A stretch of DNA of 64,000 nucleotides. Origin: Vibrio tasmaniensis. Its GTDB lineage: Bacteria; Pseudomonadota; Gammaproteobacteria; Enterobacterales; Vibrionaceae. Location: NCBI RefSeq assembly GCF_024347635.1, contig NZ_AP025511.1, positions 372,001 to 436,000 on the forward strand, written 5' to 3'. How positions within the stretch are numbered: position 1 is the first letter of the stretch; the number at the start of each line of letters is the position of its first letter. The notes under the pieces are model-generated. The model saw only the letters and a list, made by a program, of their open reading frames with translations. It was not told where the DNA came from and ran no database searches. The position numbers were made by a program, and so were the translations under genes. This document shows positions 1 to 7,994 of the stretch, piece after piece.

Positions 1-63
1 TTACTGTTACTTGCTCAATCCTCATTACTGCGTCGCTTTCGCAAAGTCGGTTACGAGGATTGA
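1..63 (+). CDS. 3' end of an upstream gene (partial)
   Basis: An open frame enters at base 1 and stops at TGA 61-63, 27 bp before the hutC start, ending in KVGYED. In vibrios the gene before hutC is normally hutB, the periplasmic heme-binding protein, so this may be its tail, but the 20 visible residues do not prove it. A second frame (2-82) is also open. Confidence 0.35.
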   Translation, partial: LLLLAQSSLLRRFRKVGYED

Positions 64-90
64 AGCTAGTGATAGACATTGAGGCTCTTT

Positions 91-1128
91 ATGTTGTTAC
101 GATCCGTCCCACTAAAAACATCGATGTTAGGCTTTGGCGCCATCCTAGTCTTAACCGCGCTGTACTCGGTCACCGTTGGGCCTATGGACATAAGCTTAGC
201 TGACAGCGCAGCTAGCCTATTCCAACCCAGCAATGACTTAGCTCCCCACATCAATTTGGTGATTCAAGAGATCCGCTTACCGAGAACCATCTTATGTATG
301 CTAATAGGCGCGATTCTCGCATTATGTGGTGCCGTCATGCAGGGGCTATTTAGAAACCCGCTTGCAGAACCTGGGATCATAGGCGTCTCTGCCGGAGCTG
401 CATTAGGCGCGGCGTTGGCTATTGTTCTTTTCTCTGAGCTTTCACTGCAATACCCTGCTTTCATGAACTTTGCAGCCGTTCCAGTATTTGCCTTTTTAGG
501 TGGCGCTTTAACTACCCTGTTAGTTTATAAGTTAGGTACGGGAAAATTCGGTACCTCGGTGACCATCATGTTATTAGCGGGGGTGGCAATTAGCGCACTA
601 TCAGGCGCAGGTATTGGCTTCTTAAACTTCATTGCTGATGATCAAATGCTGCGTGATCTTTCGTTGTGGTCGATGGGGTCTTTGGCGGGCGCTAAGTGGT
701 CCGGCATTTTACTTGCTGCTGTCACACTCGTTGGGTTGTTTGTTGTTTTCTACCGCCAAGCAATGTCACTGAATGCTCTATTACTGGGCGAATCAGAAGC
801 ACAACACCTTGGCATCCCAGTACAGAAACTCAAGCGAAAGCTCATTCTACTGACTGCCGCAGGCGTTGGTATCACGGTTAGCTTGTCTGGCATGATTGGC
901 TTCATCGGACTGGTTATTCCTCATTTAGGCCGCATGTTAGCGGGCCCAGATCATCGAGTCCTACTCCCATTGTCTGCGGTATTAGGCGCGTTACTATTAA
1001 CAGCTGCAGACATGTTCTCTCGCGTGGCACTGGCACCAGCTGAGTTGCCAGTTGGTATTGTAACTGCAATTATCGGTGCTCCATTTTTCTTGTATCTACT
1101 ATTTCAACAGAAAGGGAGAATCCTTTAA
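91..1128 (+). CDS. hutC: Heme ABC transporter permease (FecCD family), HutC-like
   Basis: Inner-membrane permease of the FecCD/BtuC family, about 345 residues and rich in hydrophobic helices, with family hallmarks RLPRTILCMLIGA near the start, GLFRNPLAEPGIIGVSAGAALGA, and GFIGLVIPHLGR toward the end. It should move heme from the periplasmic binding protein into the cytoplasm using HutD. I choose ATG 91, not the TTG at 79, because GAGG (81-84) sits six bases before it. Its stop overlaps the ATG of hutD, so the two are translationally coupled. The heme rather than siderophore or B12 assignment rests on vibrio gene order, since the family alone does not give the substrate. Confidence 0.85.
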   Translation: MLLRSVPLKTSMLGFGAILVLTALYSVTVGPMDISLADSAASLFQPSNDLAPHINLVIQEIRLPRTILCMLIGAILALCGAVMQGLFRNPLAEPGIIGVSAGAALGAALAIVLFSELSLQYPAFMNFAAVPVFAFLGGALTTLLVYKLGTGKFGTSVTIMLLAGVAISALSGAGIGFLNFIADDQMLRDLSLWSMGSLAGAKWSGILLAAVTLVGLFVVFYRQAMSLNALLLGESEAQHLGIPVQKLKRKLILLTAAGVGITVSLSGMIGFIGLVIPHLGRMLAGPDHRVLLPLSAVLGALLLTAADMFSRVALAPAELPVGIVTAIIGAPFFLYLLFQQKGRIL

Positions 1129-1910
1129 TGTTTCCTGCAGCGTTAAAAGCAACCGACATCGAAGTGAAGTTTGGCAGCAAAGTGATTTTAGACCGCGTTT
1201 CTATTGAGATTGAAGCAGGAAAGGTAACAACACTACTTGGACCAAACGGCGCAGGAAAAAGCACGCTGCTCAAAGCTTTATGTCAGGAGATATCGAGCAC
1301 TGGTGATATTCAGTATTTTGGACACACCAAAGACAAGTGGTCTTCTCAAAAGTTGGCTAAGCACTTGGCGATGCTTCCTCAACATAGTACGTTGACCTTC
1401 CCTTTTCTGGCACACGAAGTTGTCGAGCTTGGTGGTATCCCGTTGCAAGAGTCCAACAAGAAGCTCACTAGCATAGCTAGCCAGAAAATGGATGTTGCCG
1501 ATGTGTCTCACCTAAGCAAAAGGCTCTACCCTTCTCTATCTGGCGGTGAAAAACAGCGTGTTCACTTGGCTCGAGTGCTAACCCAACTTCACTATTCTGG
1601 TGACCAATGTATCTTGATGCTTGATGAACCCACATCAGCACTGGATCTTGCCCATCAGCACAACACGTTAAAGATCGCGAGAGAGTTAGCCGACAACCAC
1701 AACGCAGCGGTTATCGTAGTTTTACATGACTTAAACCTAGCCGCTCAATACTCAGATCGATTGATAGTTTTGAAAGAGGGAAACTTAGTTTGCGATGGCA
1801 GCCCTTGGGAAGCACTTAAGCCTTCGATGATTGAAGATGTGTACGGCTACACAAGTATTGTCGAAAAGCACCCAACCATGAACTTCCCCCAGGTTCATCC
1901 CGCACAATAA
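1128..1910 (+). CDS. hutD: Heme ABC transporter ATP-binding protein HutD
   Basis: Cytoplasmic ATPase of the heme importer, 260 residues. Visible motifs in order: Walker A GPNGAGKST, signature LSGGEKQRVHLAR, Walker B ILMLDEPTSALDLAH and the H-loop VLHDLNLA. The last two are typical of the FecE/HmuV group. The ATG overlaps the last base of the hutC stop codon, so both permease and ATPase come from one transcript. A strong terminator follows at 1972-1997, so hutD is the last gene of the operon. Iron control through Fur would be expected for the family, but any Fur box lies upstream of the window. Confidence 0.9.
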   Translation: MFPAALKATDIEVKFGSKVILDRVSIEIEAGKVTTLLGPNGAGKSTLLKALCQEISSTGDIQYFGHTKDKWSSQKLAKHLAMLPQHSTLTFPFLAHEVVELGGIPLQESNKKLTSIASQKMDVADVSHLSKRLYPSLSGGEKQRVHLARVLTQLHYSGDQCILMLDEPTSALDLAHQHNTLKIARELADNHNAAVIVVLHDLNLAAQYSDRLIVLKEGNLVCDGSPWEALKPSMIEDVYGYTSIVEKHPTMNFPQVHPAQ

Positions 1911-1971
1911 GTTCGATTAAGAACAGGTTCGTTTTGAGTATTCGCTTTCTCTAACAACCACACCATTCAAC

Positions 1972-1997
1972 GCCTCGATTTCTTCGAGGCTTTTTAT
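1972..1997 (+). terminator. Rho-independent terminator after hutD
   Basis: Seven-base-pair stem GCCTCGA/TCGAGGC with a five-base loop followed by TTTTT, 60 bases after the hutD stop. Confidence 0.85.
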
Positions 1998-2261
1998 TGT
2001 CTCACAGTCCCTCTCTCGCCTTAAAATCAATTTTGTTAGTTACCATGGCAATACCCCTTAAAACGGCTCACCTTGAGCGTTTGAGGCTCTGGAAATAAAC
2101 ACCATAAGTTAATGTTAGTAAGCTTTTAGTTACTCAGTAAAATGCAGGCGAAACCCTAATCATCTAAAAAGAAAAGAAATAACCTTACTTAGCACAAAGA
2201 CAAGATAACGACAACGATGTGAAAGCTAGAGAAAAAAGGAAGAAAAGTGAAACTACAGGTA
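1998..2261. other. Intergenic, no gene seen
   Basis: AT-rich spacer between the convergent hutD and TetR genes. I see no open frame with a ribosome binding site and no clear repeat. Confidence 0.5.
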
Positions 2262-2286
2262 CAAAAAAAGCTCCCTCAGGAGCTTC
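2262..2286 (-). terminator. Terminator of the TetR gene
   Basis: Stem AAGCTCC/GGAGCTT with loop CTCA; read on the minus strand it is followed by a run of seven T, about 17 bases past the TetR stop codon. Confidence 0.8.
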
Positions 2287-2302
2287 TTTTATTGCGTGTT
2301 GA

Positions 2303-2764
2303 TTATTGGCTCATATGAATCAATGATTTACCAATCAACCACTCTAATTCTTTACCACTAGCATCACCAAACTGAGTTTCAGTTAGCTTGTACAAGCGGT
2401 CGATACCGTTTGCCGCGAACTCATGTGCATTCTCAGCAGTAACGATATGATGGAAAAGTAAACGTAAGATCGCTAGGAACTCAGCATCTTCAAGTGCTGC
2501 AACCCAGCTAGCCGAAAATGCATCAAGGCCATTTTCAAAGTCAATGTGTTCCATAAACATCTTGAAAATACGACCGTCTAGAGCAGCAGTAAAATCCGTT
2601 TTCTTTGGAAAGTGATGACTTATACCTGTACGAGAAACGCCTGTTTGTTGACTCAACGTCGTGTATGACATTTTGTCGTAACCCAATCTCAATAGTTGGT
2701 CTACAACGGCATCCATGATCTTCTGGATCGTGATTTCTGTATCTTCTTTACTACGCTTTGGCAT
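2303..2764 (-). CDS. TetR/AcrR-family transcriptional regulator
   Basis: A 153-residue DNA-binding protein. The N-terminal helix-turn-helix is clear: KIMDAVVDQLLRLGYDKMSY, then TLSQQTGVSRTGISHHFPKK (roughly residues 13-57), with the usual F-x-K-K-T-D after the recognition helix. The C-terminal ligand domain is short (TetR proteins are usually 190-220 residues), which limits guesses about the effector. It lies between heme genes and the YfcZ-like gene, convergent to hutD and divergent from the latter, with over 500 bp of AT-rich DNA upstream. From memory V. cholerae has a TetR gene in the same place. Targets are unknown; autoregulation is the default expectation. Confidence 0.85.
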   Translation of the reverse strand: MPKRSKEDTEITIQKIMDAVVDQLLRLGYDKMSYTTLSQQTGVSRTGISHHFPKKTDFTAALDGRIFKMFMEHIDFENGLDAFSASWVAALEDAEFLAILRLLFHHIVTAENAHEFAANGIDRLYKLTETQFGDASGKELEWLIGKSLIHMSQ

Positions 2765-3293
2765 ATTCAGGTTCTTCTCTTTGTAAATCCATCTAACTCA
2801 ACCGAATGAAGTCAGAATGAAAATCGTTATCAGCATTATGTGAGCAAGGTATTTTTTCGCAAGTATTTCCATTAAATACCCACAAATACTTTGTACGAAC
2901 AATTTTACAGTGTTGCCTCTTTGGGCACTTTGTTTAATTATTCTTCGAAAATCACCTTACAATCCTAAGTCGATAAGTTTAAATAACTACTTAGAATATG
3001 AAATACCCAACGAAAAATTCATTGTATAAATAACTGTCAAGCGATAGATACTCTTATAAAATCAATCCTGGCGCAACTAAGTGAATGATATTCTGACAAA
3101 TAAATAACGTACCTCTTCAGGAAAACGTGATATTAATCACATACATATTTATCGTCGCGAATATACATATTCACTAAATATCCTATCAAACAGCATAGCA
3201 TACTAGTAAAAATTAGTTCAAAGATTTTGATTTTTGTAGATACAGTTCAAATTGCTCGCTAGAATAACCGCAGACTTTGTAAGAGGATTATTT
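2765..3293. other. Long AT-rich divergent intergenic region
   Basis: About 530 bp separating the divergent TetR and YfcZ-like genes. It is clearly poorer in GC than the flanking genes and has no open frame with a ribosome site. It should contain both promoters. The only distinct site I can point to is the CRP/FNR-like palindrome at 3125-3142. Confidence 0.5.
3125..3142 (+). promoter_or_regulatory. CRP- or FNR-like site before the YfcZ-like gene
   Basis: The core GTGATATTAATCAC matches the CRP half-sites GTGA-N6-TCAC at all eight positions, and it also contains TGAT-N4-ATCA, the FNR core. It ends about 150 bp upstream of the start codon, a distance compatible with upstream activation. Which factor binds cannot be decided by eye. 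Confidence 0.5.
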
Positions 3294-3593
3294 ATGAGCC
3301 AAGATATTGGTAACAATGATGTATGTGAGGCTTGCGGCTGCGCAGGTGAAATCGGGTTTATCATTAAAGAAGGCGACGATGTCGCTGAAGTAACAGTTTA
3401 CGGTAACTCTAAAGCGCTCATTGAAACTGAGTTTGCTAAGTACGTTGAGCTTGCTAAACAAGTGTCTAGCAACGTTGAGTTTGAAGCATCAGAACTGACA
3501 GAAGAAAGCACAGAATTAAATGCTCGCTTTAAGTTTGAAGTCAGTGCTGAGAAGATTATTTTCGAACTTAAGACTCGCTCTCTAGCACGTTAA
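3294..3593 (+). CDS. YfcZ/YiiS family protein (DUF406)
   Basis: A 99-residue acidic cytoplasmic protein of the YfcZ/YiiS (DUF406) family, recognised from CEACGCAGEIGFIIKEGDD near the N terminus and the segment ARFKFEVSAEKIIFELKTRSL at the C terminus. The molecular role of the family is not known to me. The start is ATG 3294 with AGAGGA eight bases upstream; the frame is open to a TTG at 3252 but that has no ribosome site. It is monocistronic: a terminator follows directly. The CRP/FNR-like palindrome upstream suggests carbon or oxygen control. Confidence 0.85.
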   Translation: MSQDIGNNDVCEACGCAGEIGFIIKEGDDVAEVTVYGNSKALIETEFAKYVELAKQVSSNVEFEASELTEESTELNARFKFEVSAEKIIFELKTRSLAR

Positions 3594-3619
3594 TATAAGC
3601 ATCAGAACACATAACACTA

Positions 3620-3647
3620 AAAGACGAGTTTATTACTCGTCTTTTTT
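3620..3647. terminator. Terminator after the YfcZ-like gene
   Basis: Stem AAAGACGAGT/ACTCGTCTTT with five-base loop and a seven-T run on the plus strand. It overlaps the last codons of the convergent DUF1496 gene. Confidence 0.85.
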
Positions 3648-3932
3648 TATAATTTCAATCCAGCCAAGAGCACCATTGGTCTCAAAATCATTTTCTGCAG
3701 AACATCGAATCAAAACTCCTGAAACTTCAACGACCGCACCTAGGCTATAAGCCTTATCATCATAATAACAAACTCGTTGCTGTGAACCATTTTGAGTGAC
3801 AACGACGGCACCCTTAACTGGCGTTGATATTATTTTATTAGCATTCGCTGATACTGAACAAAAAATAGATATTACAATCACAAAGCCTTTTAGAATTTGA
3901 CGCTTTATTTCAATCACATATTCACCTTTCAT
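3633..3932 (-). CDS. Exported DUF1496-family protein
   Basis: Small periplasmic protein of the DUF1496 (YnjH-like) family: after a signal peptide (KGFVIVISIFCSVSANA) comes the family core with RVCYYDDKAYSLGAVVEVSG and a second cysteine (IRCSAE), so a disulfide is plausible. Length is 99 residues from ATG 3932, preceded by AAGGAA nine bases upstream; the frame continues to a TTG at 3962 without support. Its 3' end is shared with the hairpin terminator of the convergent YfcZ-like gene. Function is unknown. Confidence 0.75.
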   Translation of the reverse strand: MKGEYVIEIKRQILKGFVIVISIFCSVSANANKIISTPVKGAVVVTQNGSQQRVCYYDDKAYSLGAVVEVSGVLIRCSAENDFETNGALGWIEIIKKDE

Positions 3933-4033
3933 TGTGCTCTGTTCCTTTTTGCCAACCAACAAATGAGTAAAACACTATGCGAGAATAAATTTTTCATTAT
4001 AGTGTTAACGTCTATCGTAATAAGAAACTTGTT

Positions 4034-4633
4034 ATGCTCCGAATAATTGCACTTATTATTGGTTCTTTAACCATAACAAATGTGACCGCAGAACCCCTCG
4101 ATCAGTATCAAATGTTGAATCATTTGGATAATTACGGAAACTTATATTTACGAAATAAGCCCTACACATCACTTCCAACAGGATTGATCGTCGATGGCAA
4201 CCTAAATATAGAAAATACTGCGATCACACGTCTACCCAAAGGTTTGGAAGTAGAAGGAAGCCTGAAAGCAGGAAACAGCCAATTAGCTCGCGTTGCAGCA
4301 GGAATTAAGATTCGTGGGTATGCCGATTTGATGGGAAGCCAAATCACCAAATGGCCAAGAGGCGTCAAAGTAGGTGGATTTATTAACCTCACGGACACCC
4401 CACTCCAGAGGCTACCCAATGGCTTTAGAGTCAAAGGTGACTTGAGTGTCATTCGTACGCCTTTGACAGAGCTACCCAACGGGATAGTGATTGATGGCGA
4501 CCTATATATTGGCGGCTCTGCAATTACAACGTTTCCCGATACCATGACAGTTAGAGGCAATATCTACCTCGGTGGCAACACTGTAACGACTTGGCCAACC
4601 AATCTAGAGCTTGGGGGCGCCGTTGCTCGCTAG
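4034..4633 (+). CDS. Secreted protein with eight 20-residue leucine/valine-rich repeats
   Basis: A 199-residue protein with a signal peptide (MLRIIALIIGSLTITNVTAE) followed, from about residue 39, by eight consecutive units of exactly 20 residues with the pattern T-x-LP-x-G-[LIV]-x-[VI]-x-G-[DN]-[LI]-x-[LI]. Clear units include TPLQRLPNGFRVKGDLSVIR and TPLTELPNGIVIDGDLYIGG. Such spacing predicts a beta-solenoid or leucine-rich-repeat-like shell, exposed in the periplasm or secreted. No enzyme motif is visible. The 3' end is followed three bases later by four 17-bp degenerate DNA repeats. A function cannot be assigned; binding to a protein or polysaccharide is only a guess from the fold. Confidence 0.8.
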   Translation: MLRIIALIIGSLTITNVTAEPLDQYQMLNHLDNYGNLYLRNKPYTSLPTGLIVDGNLNIENTAITRLPKGLEVEGSLKAGNSQLARVAAGIKIRGYADLMGSQITKWPRGVKVGGFINLTDTPLQRLPNGFRVKGDLSVIRTPLTELPNGIVIDGDLYIGGSAITTFPDTMTVRGNIYLGGNTVTTWPTNLELGGAVAR

Positions 4634-4636
4634 TCC

Positions 4637-4704
4637 ATTCGGATATCATTAGTATTGGGAGATCATAAACATTGGAAGATCAATGGTATTGGGCGATAAA
4701 TAGA
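4637..4704 (+). repeat. Four degenerate 17-bp tandem repeats after a stop codon
   Basis: Units 4637-4653, 4654-4670, 4671-4687 and 4688-4704 share ATTSGGNGATCATNAN. The first pair matches at 12 of 17 positions. They start three bases after the stop codon of the repeat protein and end before its terminator. Confidence 0.7.
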
Positions 4705-4738
4705 TTATGTGACTTACGTTTTTGGTAAGCCATAAATA

Positions 4739-4766
4739 CAAAAAAGGAGCCCAAGGCTCCTTTTTT
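4739..4766. terminator. Bidirectional terminator
   Basis: Stem AAAAAGGAGCC/GGCTCCTTTTT with loop CAA; T-runs on both strands, serving the repeat protein (plus) and the acyltransferase (minus). Confidence 0.85.
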
Positions 4767-4819
4767 AATTCAATCAAGTTACGAATCAACTTACAAGCTA
4801 GCTAGCTAACTAACACTCG

Positions 4820-5938
4820 TTAACCAATATTCTTCACTGGGTTCGCATAGCTATCTATCAAGTACTGACGAGCACCTTGTGGCAAACTCGATAGCTTTTC
4901 TTCAAACTCCTGCTTAACCGCCGCTGTAATCGACTCGTCTTCTTTTTCTGCAGCTAATAAGTTCACAGGAAATAATTTGTAGTTATCGTGGATCTGGCGG
5001 TCAATCTCTTGAGCAAGTGCTTCAGGCGTATCGAAATCTTGGTCGATAACCTGACCAAAACCAACATGAACGTGCCCTTTATTGCCGATGATGCCTTGAA
5101 TGATACTTTCGATATCTTCAAATTCACCTTTTTCGTAACTACCGTTAACGTCTTTTTCAAAAAGCTCTATTGCTTTCGCTGTGTCACATGGATCGTTTTC
5201 GTATGAAATAGCCACAGGAACGATCTTCAATGATTTCACGTATTCAGGGAAGGCTATTTTCTGCTTACGGCCTTCCACGTGGAACATCTTCAAGATTGCA
5301 GGCTCAGTAAAATCATTGCCGTCTTTTGCACGACCTTCTTTCTGAGCGATCCAAATAGAGTTACCTGTTTCTAGAGAGTGCTTAATGTACGAAGACAACT
5401 GCCCTAGCGCTTTCATCATTTCACGTGGCCCTTTTAGAGAACGCTTTACGATGAAGCTTTTGTTCAGACGCATCAATTCAGTTGCACATGGCTTCTTTAG
5501 TAAGTTATCACCAATGGCAATACGGCAAGTTTGATGATTTTTCAGATGCAAAGCGTAATTAACTAACGCTGGATCCATAGCAATGTCACGATGGTTTGAT
5601 ACAAACAGGTACGCTTGGTTCGCATCCAGTGACTCTAAACCTGTGTATGTCACCCCTTTGGTGGTTTTAGCGAGCGTATCGCGTAAATACTTTTTCACTT
5701 CAATTTGAATGGATTCAACGCTAGTCAGCTTGCTCCATTTCATTTTCAAGTACACTCGCAAGATCGGGCTCATTAATGTTTTGAACCAAGACGCATGGTT
5801 TGAAAAGCGGTAGTGCAAGATCGCACTGATAAATTCTTCATCATTAATAAGACGGTTTAGTGCCGCAGGAATTTCATCATCGCCGTAAGGACGAATATCA
5901 ACATATGGATCGGTTGGAGAGGTCATTTTTTCATTCAT
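4820..5938 (-). CDS. PlsC-like glycerol-phosphate acyltransferase family protein
   Basis: A 372-residue protein with a PlsC acyltransferase core: the acyl-transfer motif appears as SNHRDIAMDPALV (NHxxxxD) near residue 115, and the glycerol-phosphate motif as WIAQKEGRAKDG near residue 200, in place of the usual EGTRS. Family members transfer acyl chains onto lysophospholipids at the inner membrane. The protein is longer than plain PlsC (about 240 residues) and has N- and C-terminal extensions without clear membrane helices, so the exact substrate is open. It is monocistronic, with a bidirectional terminator after it. No good ribosome site precedes the ATG; a second ATG lies four codons in. Confidence 0.8.
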   Translation of the reverse strand: MNEKMTSPTDPYVDIRPYGDDEIPAALNRLINDEEFISAILHYRFSNHASWFKTLMSPILRVYLKMKWSKLTSVESIQIEVKKYLRDTLAKTTKGVTYTGLESLDANQAYLFVSNHRDIAMDPALVNYALHLKNHQTCRIAIGDNLLKKPCATELMRLNKSFIVKRSLKGPREMMKALGQLSSYIKHSLETGNSIWIAQKEGRAKDGNDFTEPAILKMFHVEGRKQKIAFPEYVKSLKIVPVAISYENDPCDTAKAIELFEKDVNGSYEKGEFEDIESIIQGIIGNKGHVHVGFGQVIDQDFDTPEALAQEIDRQIHDNYKLFPVNLLAAEKEDESITAAVKQEFEEKLSSLPQGARQYLIDSYANPVKNIG

Positions 5939-6101
5939 ATAATAAAAAGCTGGCTCATTCTACGCGTTGTTTTGACTTATCGCAGCTACAGAGCCCATAC
6001 TTTTGACAAGGTCAGACCAGAAACATCGAAAATGCCCTGTTATTATTGGCATTCTTTAAGATTAACGGTAATCTTGACGCCCCAAGACTAAGGTACTATC
6101 T

Positions 6102-6728
6102 ATGAACTTCGCTATTGAATATACATCGGCTTACTTTTCACATCTGGTGATTACACCACGCAAAAAAGTACTCAAACATAGCCTTGTATCGGTTCAAAGT
6201 GGTTTGGTTTTGATTAAGCTGGGCAAACAAGAGTATGCCGTTGAGCCAAGTCAGAGCGTCTGGGTTCCCTATGACTGTCTAACATCATTGACCTACTTTC
6301 CAAATACACAGGTTAATCGTGTCGACTTTTCAGTGCGCTTGACGGATTCATTCCCAAGACAAGCGGGATACGTCACCCAAACGAACCTATCTTCTGCGTT
6401 ACTAGAAAAGCTAGAGCTTACTAAATCTCGTACTCTGAAAGCGAATAATACCGAGCAAGCGTTTAAAGATATGCTTTCTGTGCTCAAGCAAGAAGTGTTG
6501 GCGTTTAAACCACTGCTTTGTGAAAGTGCTCTGTCTCAGCGCTTCAATCAATGGAATGTTGATGACTCTAACTTACCGCAAGAGCACACCTTGGTGATGG
6601 TAATGCGCGAAGCGAAGAAGCGCATGCAATCAGGTCAGAAACGTACGCTTGTGATTGATGACTTATTCTCCGGCAAAGAGGAAGAGTTCGAACAATTGTG
6701 TATGCTCGTTTTTGGTGAAGATTTATAG
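6102..6728 (+). CDS. AraC-type sensor (cupin-like) domain protein without HTH
   Basis: A 208-residue cytoplasmic protein. Its first half resembles the cupin-like ligand domain of AraC regulators: HSLVSVQSGLVLIKLGKQEY, then the metal-box-like AVEPSQSVWVPYDCLTSLTY. The second half is helical and ends in LVIDDLFSGKEEEFEQLCML, and I find no pair of helix-turn-helix motifs as in real AraC proteins. AAGG lies upstream of the ATG. It is followed by a strong bidirectional terminator, so it is transcribed alone. It may be a ligand-binding or regulatory protein derived from an AraC family member; the role is not known. Confidence 0.6.
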   Translation: MNFAIEYTSAYFSHLVITPRKKVLKHSLVSVQSGLVLIKLGKQEYAVEPSQSVWVPYDCLTSLTYFPNTQVNRVDFSVRLTDSFPRQAGYVTQTNLSSALLEKLELTKSRTLKANNTEQAFKDMLSVLKQEVLAFKPLLCESALSQRFNQWNVDDSNLPQEHTLVMVMREAKKRMQSGQKRTLVIDDLFSGKEEEFEQLCMLVFGEDL

Positions 6729-6775
6729 CTTGGCGGTAAGTCAGGGCTGATATTTAAACTAGCAAGCCAGATACT

Positions 6776-6811
6776 AAAAAGCCGCAAAAACTGAGTTTTT
6801 GCGGCTTTTTT
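6776..6811. terminator. Strong bidirectional terminator
   Basis: Stem GCCGCAAAAACT/AGTTTTTGCGGC region with flanking A and T tracts (5 A before, 6 T after), between two convergent genes. Confidence 0.85.
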
Positions 6812-6849
6812 AATTCTTAGCACCTAGAGGAAGCTTAATAACCACCTGT

Positions 6850-7341
6850 CTAGAATGGCAGTTCAACCTGCATCATTAAGTCTGCATCACTAGAGTCATG
6901 CCAACGGTAATCAAAGCGCATACGCGGCTGCCCTTCAACTTTATCACCAAAACCTATGCTCAGCTGAAGGCCATGGTTCATCAACCACTCTTCTGTCGAC
7001 ATATCATACTGTTCATCTTCCAGCTCTTCTGGAAACCACATACCGAGACCAACATAGTTAGACTCAAGGCTCTGAGTTAATAGAGGTGCATCTTTGCTTT
7101 GAATAACCCAATCAGACCAATAGTCTGGCTTTGATTCAGGTTCACCGTCACTTAACCCACTAAGCTCCATCATACTTTGGCCGAAAGATTCAAGCCTCGT
7201 AGAAAAATCCAAACAGCTGTTTTCATCATCAGAAGTCAGCATGACCGAATCTAGGCTAAAAAGATCACAATCAGCATGTGCAGGTAAACTGCATGCTGCA
7301 ATGATCATCGCCGCTGATATCGCGCGCTTTAGCATAGTCAT
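6850..7341 (-). CDS. Exported protein of unknown function
   Basis: A 163-residue protein with a clear signal peptide (AISAAMIIAACSLPAHA, cleavage near residue 23). The mature part is strongly acidic, with two cysteines near its start (DCDLF, NSCLDF) and a C-terminal stretch LQLSIGFGDKVEG, then MRFDYRWHDSSDADLMMQVELPF, which ends in F like an outer-membrane beta-barrel strand. I do not recognise the family; a small barrel or periplasmic protein is possible. AAGAGG precedes the ATG. It lies 22 bp downstream of the NadD-like gene on the same strand, so the two may be cotranscribed. Confidence 0.65.
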   Translation of the reverse strand: MTMLKRAISAAMIIAACSLPAHADCDLFSLDSVMLTSDDENSCLDFSTRLESFGQSMMELSGLSDGEPESKPDYWSDWVIQSKDAPLLTQSLESNYVGLGMWFPEELEDEQYDMSTEEWLMNHGLQLSIGFGDKVEGQPRMRFDYRWHDSSDADLMMQVELPF

Positions 7342-7363
7342 CAGACCTCTTGAGTTAGTGAAT

Positions 7364-7885
7364 CTACATTATTGTATACAGCCCACTATCTTGCAATATC
7401 TTTGTAACTGACTTTGTACTCAGTTTTGCAATATCGCTTCCACTTATTAACGCATTGCGGATATCAGTACTACGAATTTTCACTTTTTCGGGGCAAGCCA
7501 TCACAGACCAACGTTCCGTTATCTCATCTGCTTTATGGAAAGATGAGAACTTAAAGAAGTTGTCAGGGCCAATAACGAACGTGAGTTGCGCATCACGATG
7601 TAACTTCTGAAGTTCACTAAGCACCGCATAAGTGGTCACACTTTCACCTGGAGTAAATAAGCTCTTTTCGATCAAAGAAAGCTCCACTTGGTCCAGTGAA
7701 AGATCGCTAATAAATACGTTAACTAACTGACATCTCGTATCAAAGTCTAGCATCTCTTTTCCCCAAGCATGGGCAATACTTGGAACGAGTAGAATTTTGT
7801 CAAAGTGAGCCAACGAGTCAATGACACTTTTGTGCCCTAAGCTCGGTGGATTAAACGCACTACCGAAAATGGCTATTTTTTCCAT
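7364..7885 (-). CDS. NadD-like nicotinate-nucleotide adenylyltransferase family protein
   Basis: A 173-residue nucleotidyltransferase-fold protein. The nucleotide-binding motif is IAIFGSAFNPPSLGHKSVI (residues 4-22), where canonical NadD has PxHxGH; here the first His is Ser (SLGH). The C-terminal ISSTxxR-type motif reads IRSTDIRNAL (near residue 140). Enzymes of this family adenylate nicotinate mononucleotide, the step before NadE. The gene is divergent from nadE across 109 bp, which supports a role in NAD synthesis. It is about 40 residues shorter than housekeeping NadD, so it may be a second, modified enzyme or have another substrate. Confidence 0.75.
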   Translation of the reverse strand: MEKIAIFGSAFNPPSLGHKSVIDSLAHFDKILLVPSIAHAWGKEMLDFDTRCQLVNVFISDLSLDQVELSLIEKSLFTPGESVTTYAVLSELQKLHRDAQLTFVIGPDNFFKFSSFHKADEITERWSVMACPEKVKIRSTDIRNALISGSDIAKLSTKSVTKILQDSGLYTIM

Positions 7886-7994
7886 TATTTATTGCTGCCT
7901 TCTCTTTCTAAGCTTGTGCAAAGAGGTTTTTAAATCGGATGATTTAGGTATGATAACACTAGATTTTTAATTTGCTTGCAGGAAAGGAATACGA

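Noticed and set aside
1911..1965. Tandem repeat after the hutD stop
   Set aside because: GTTCG recurs with 16-bp spacing, but fewer than half of the positions match, so chance cannot be excluded.
4162..4560. 132-codon minus-strand frame opposite the repeat protein
   Set aside because: It is a mirror of the regular 60-bp coding repeats on the plus strand; no signal for a start.
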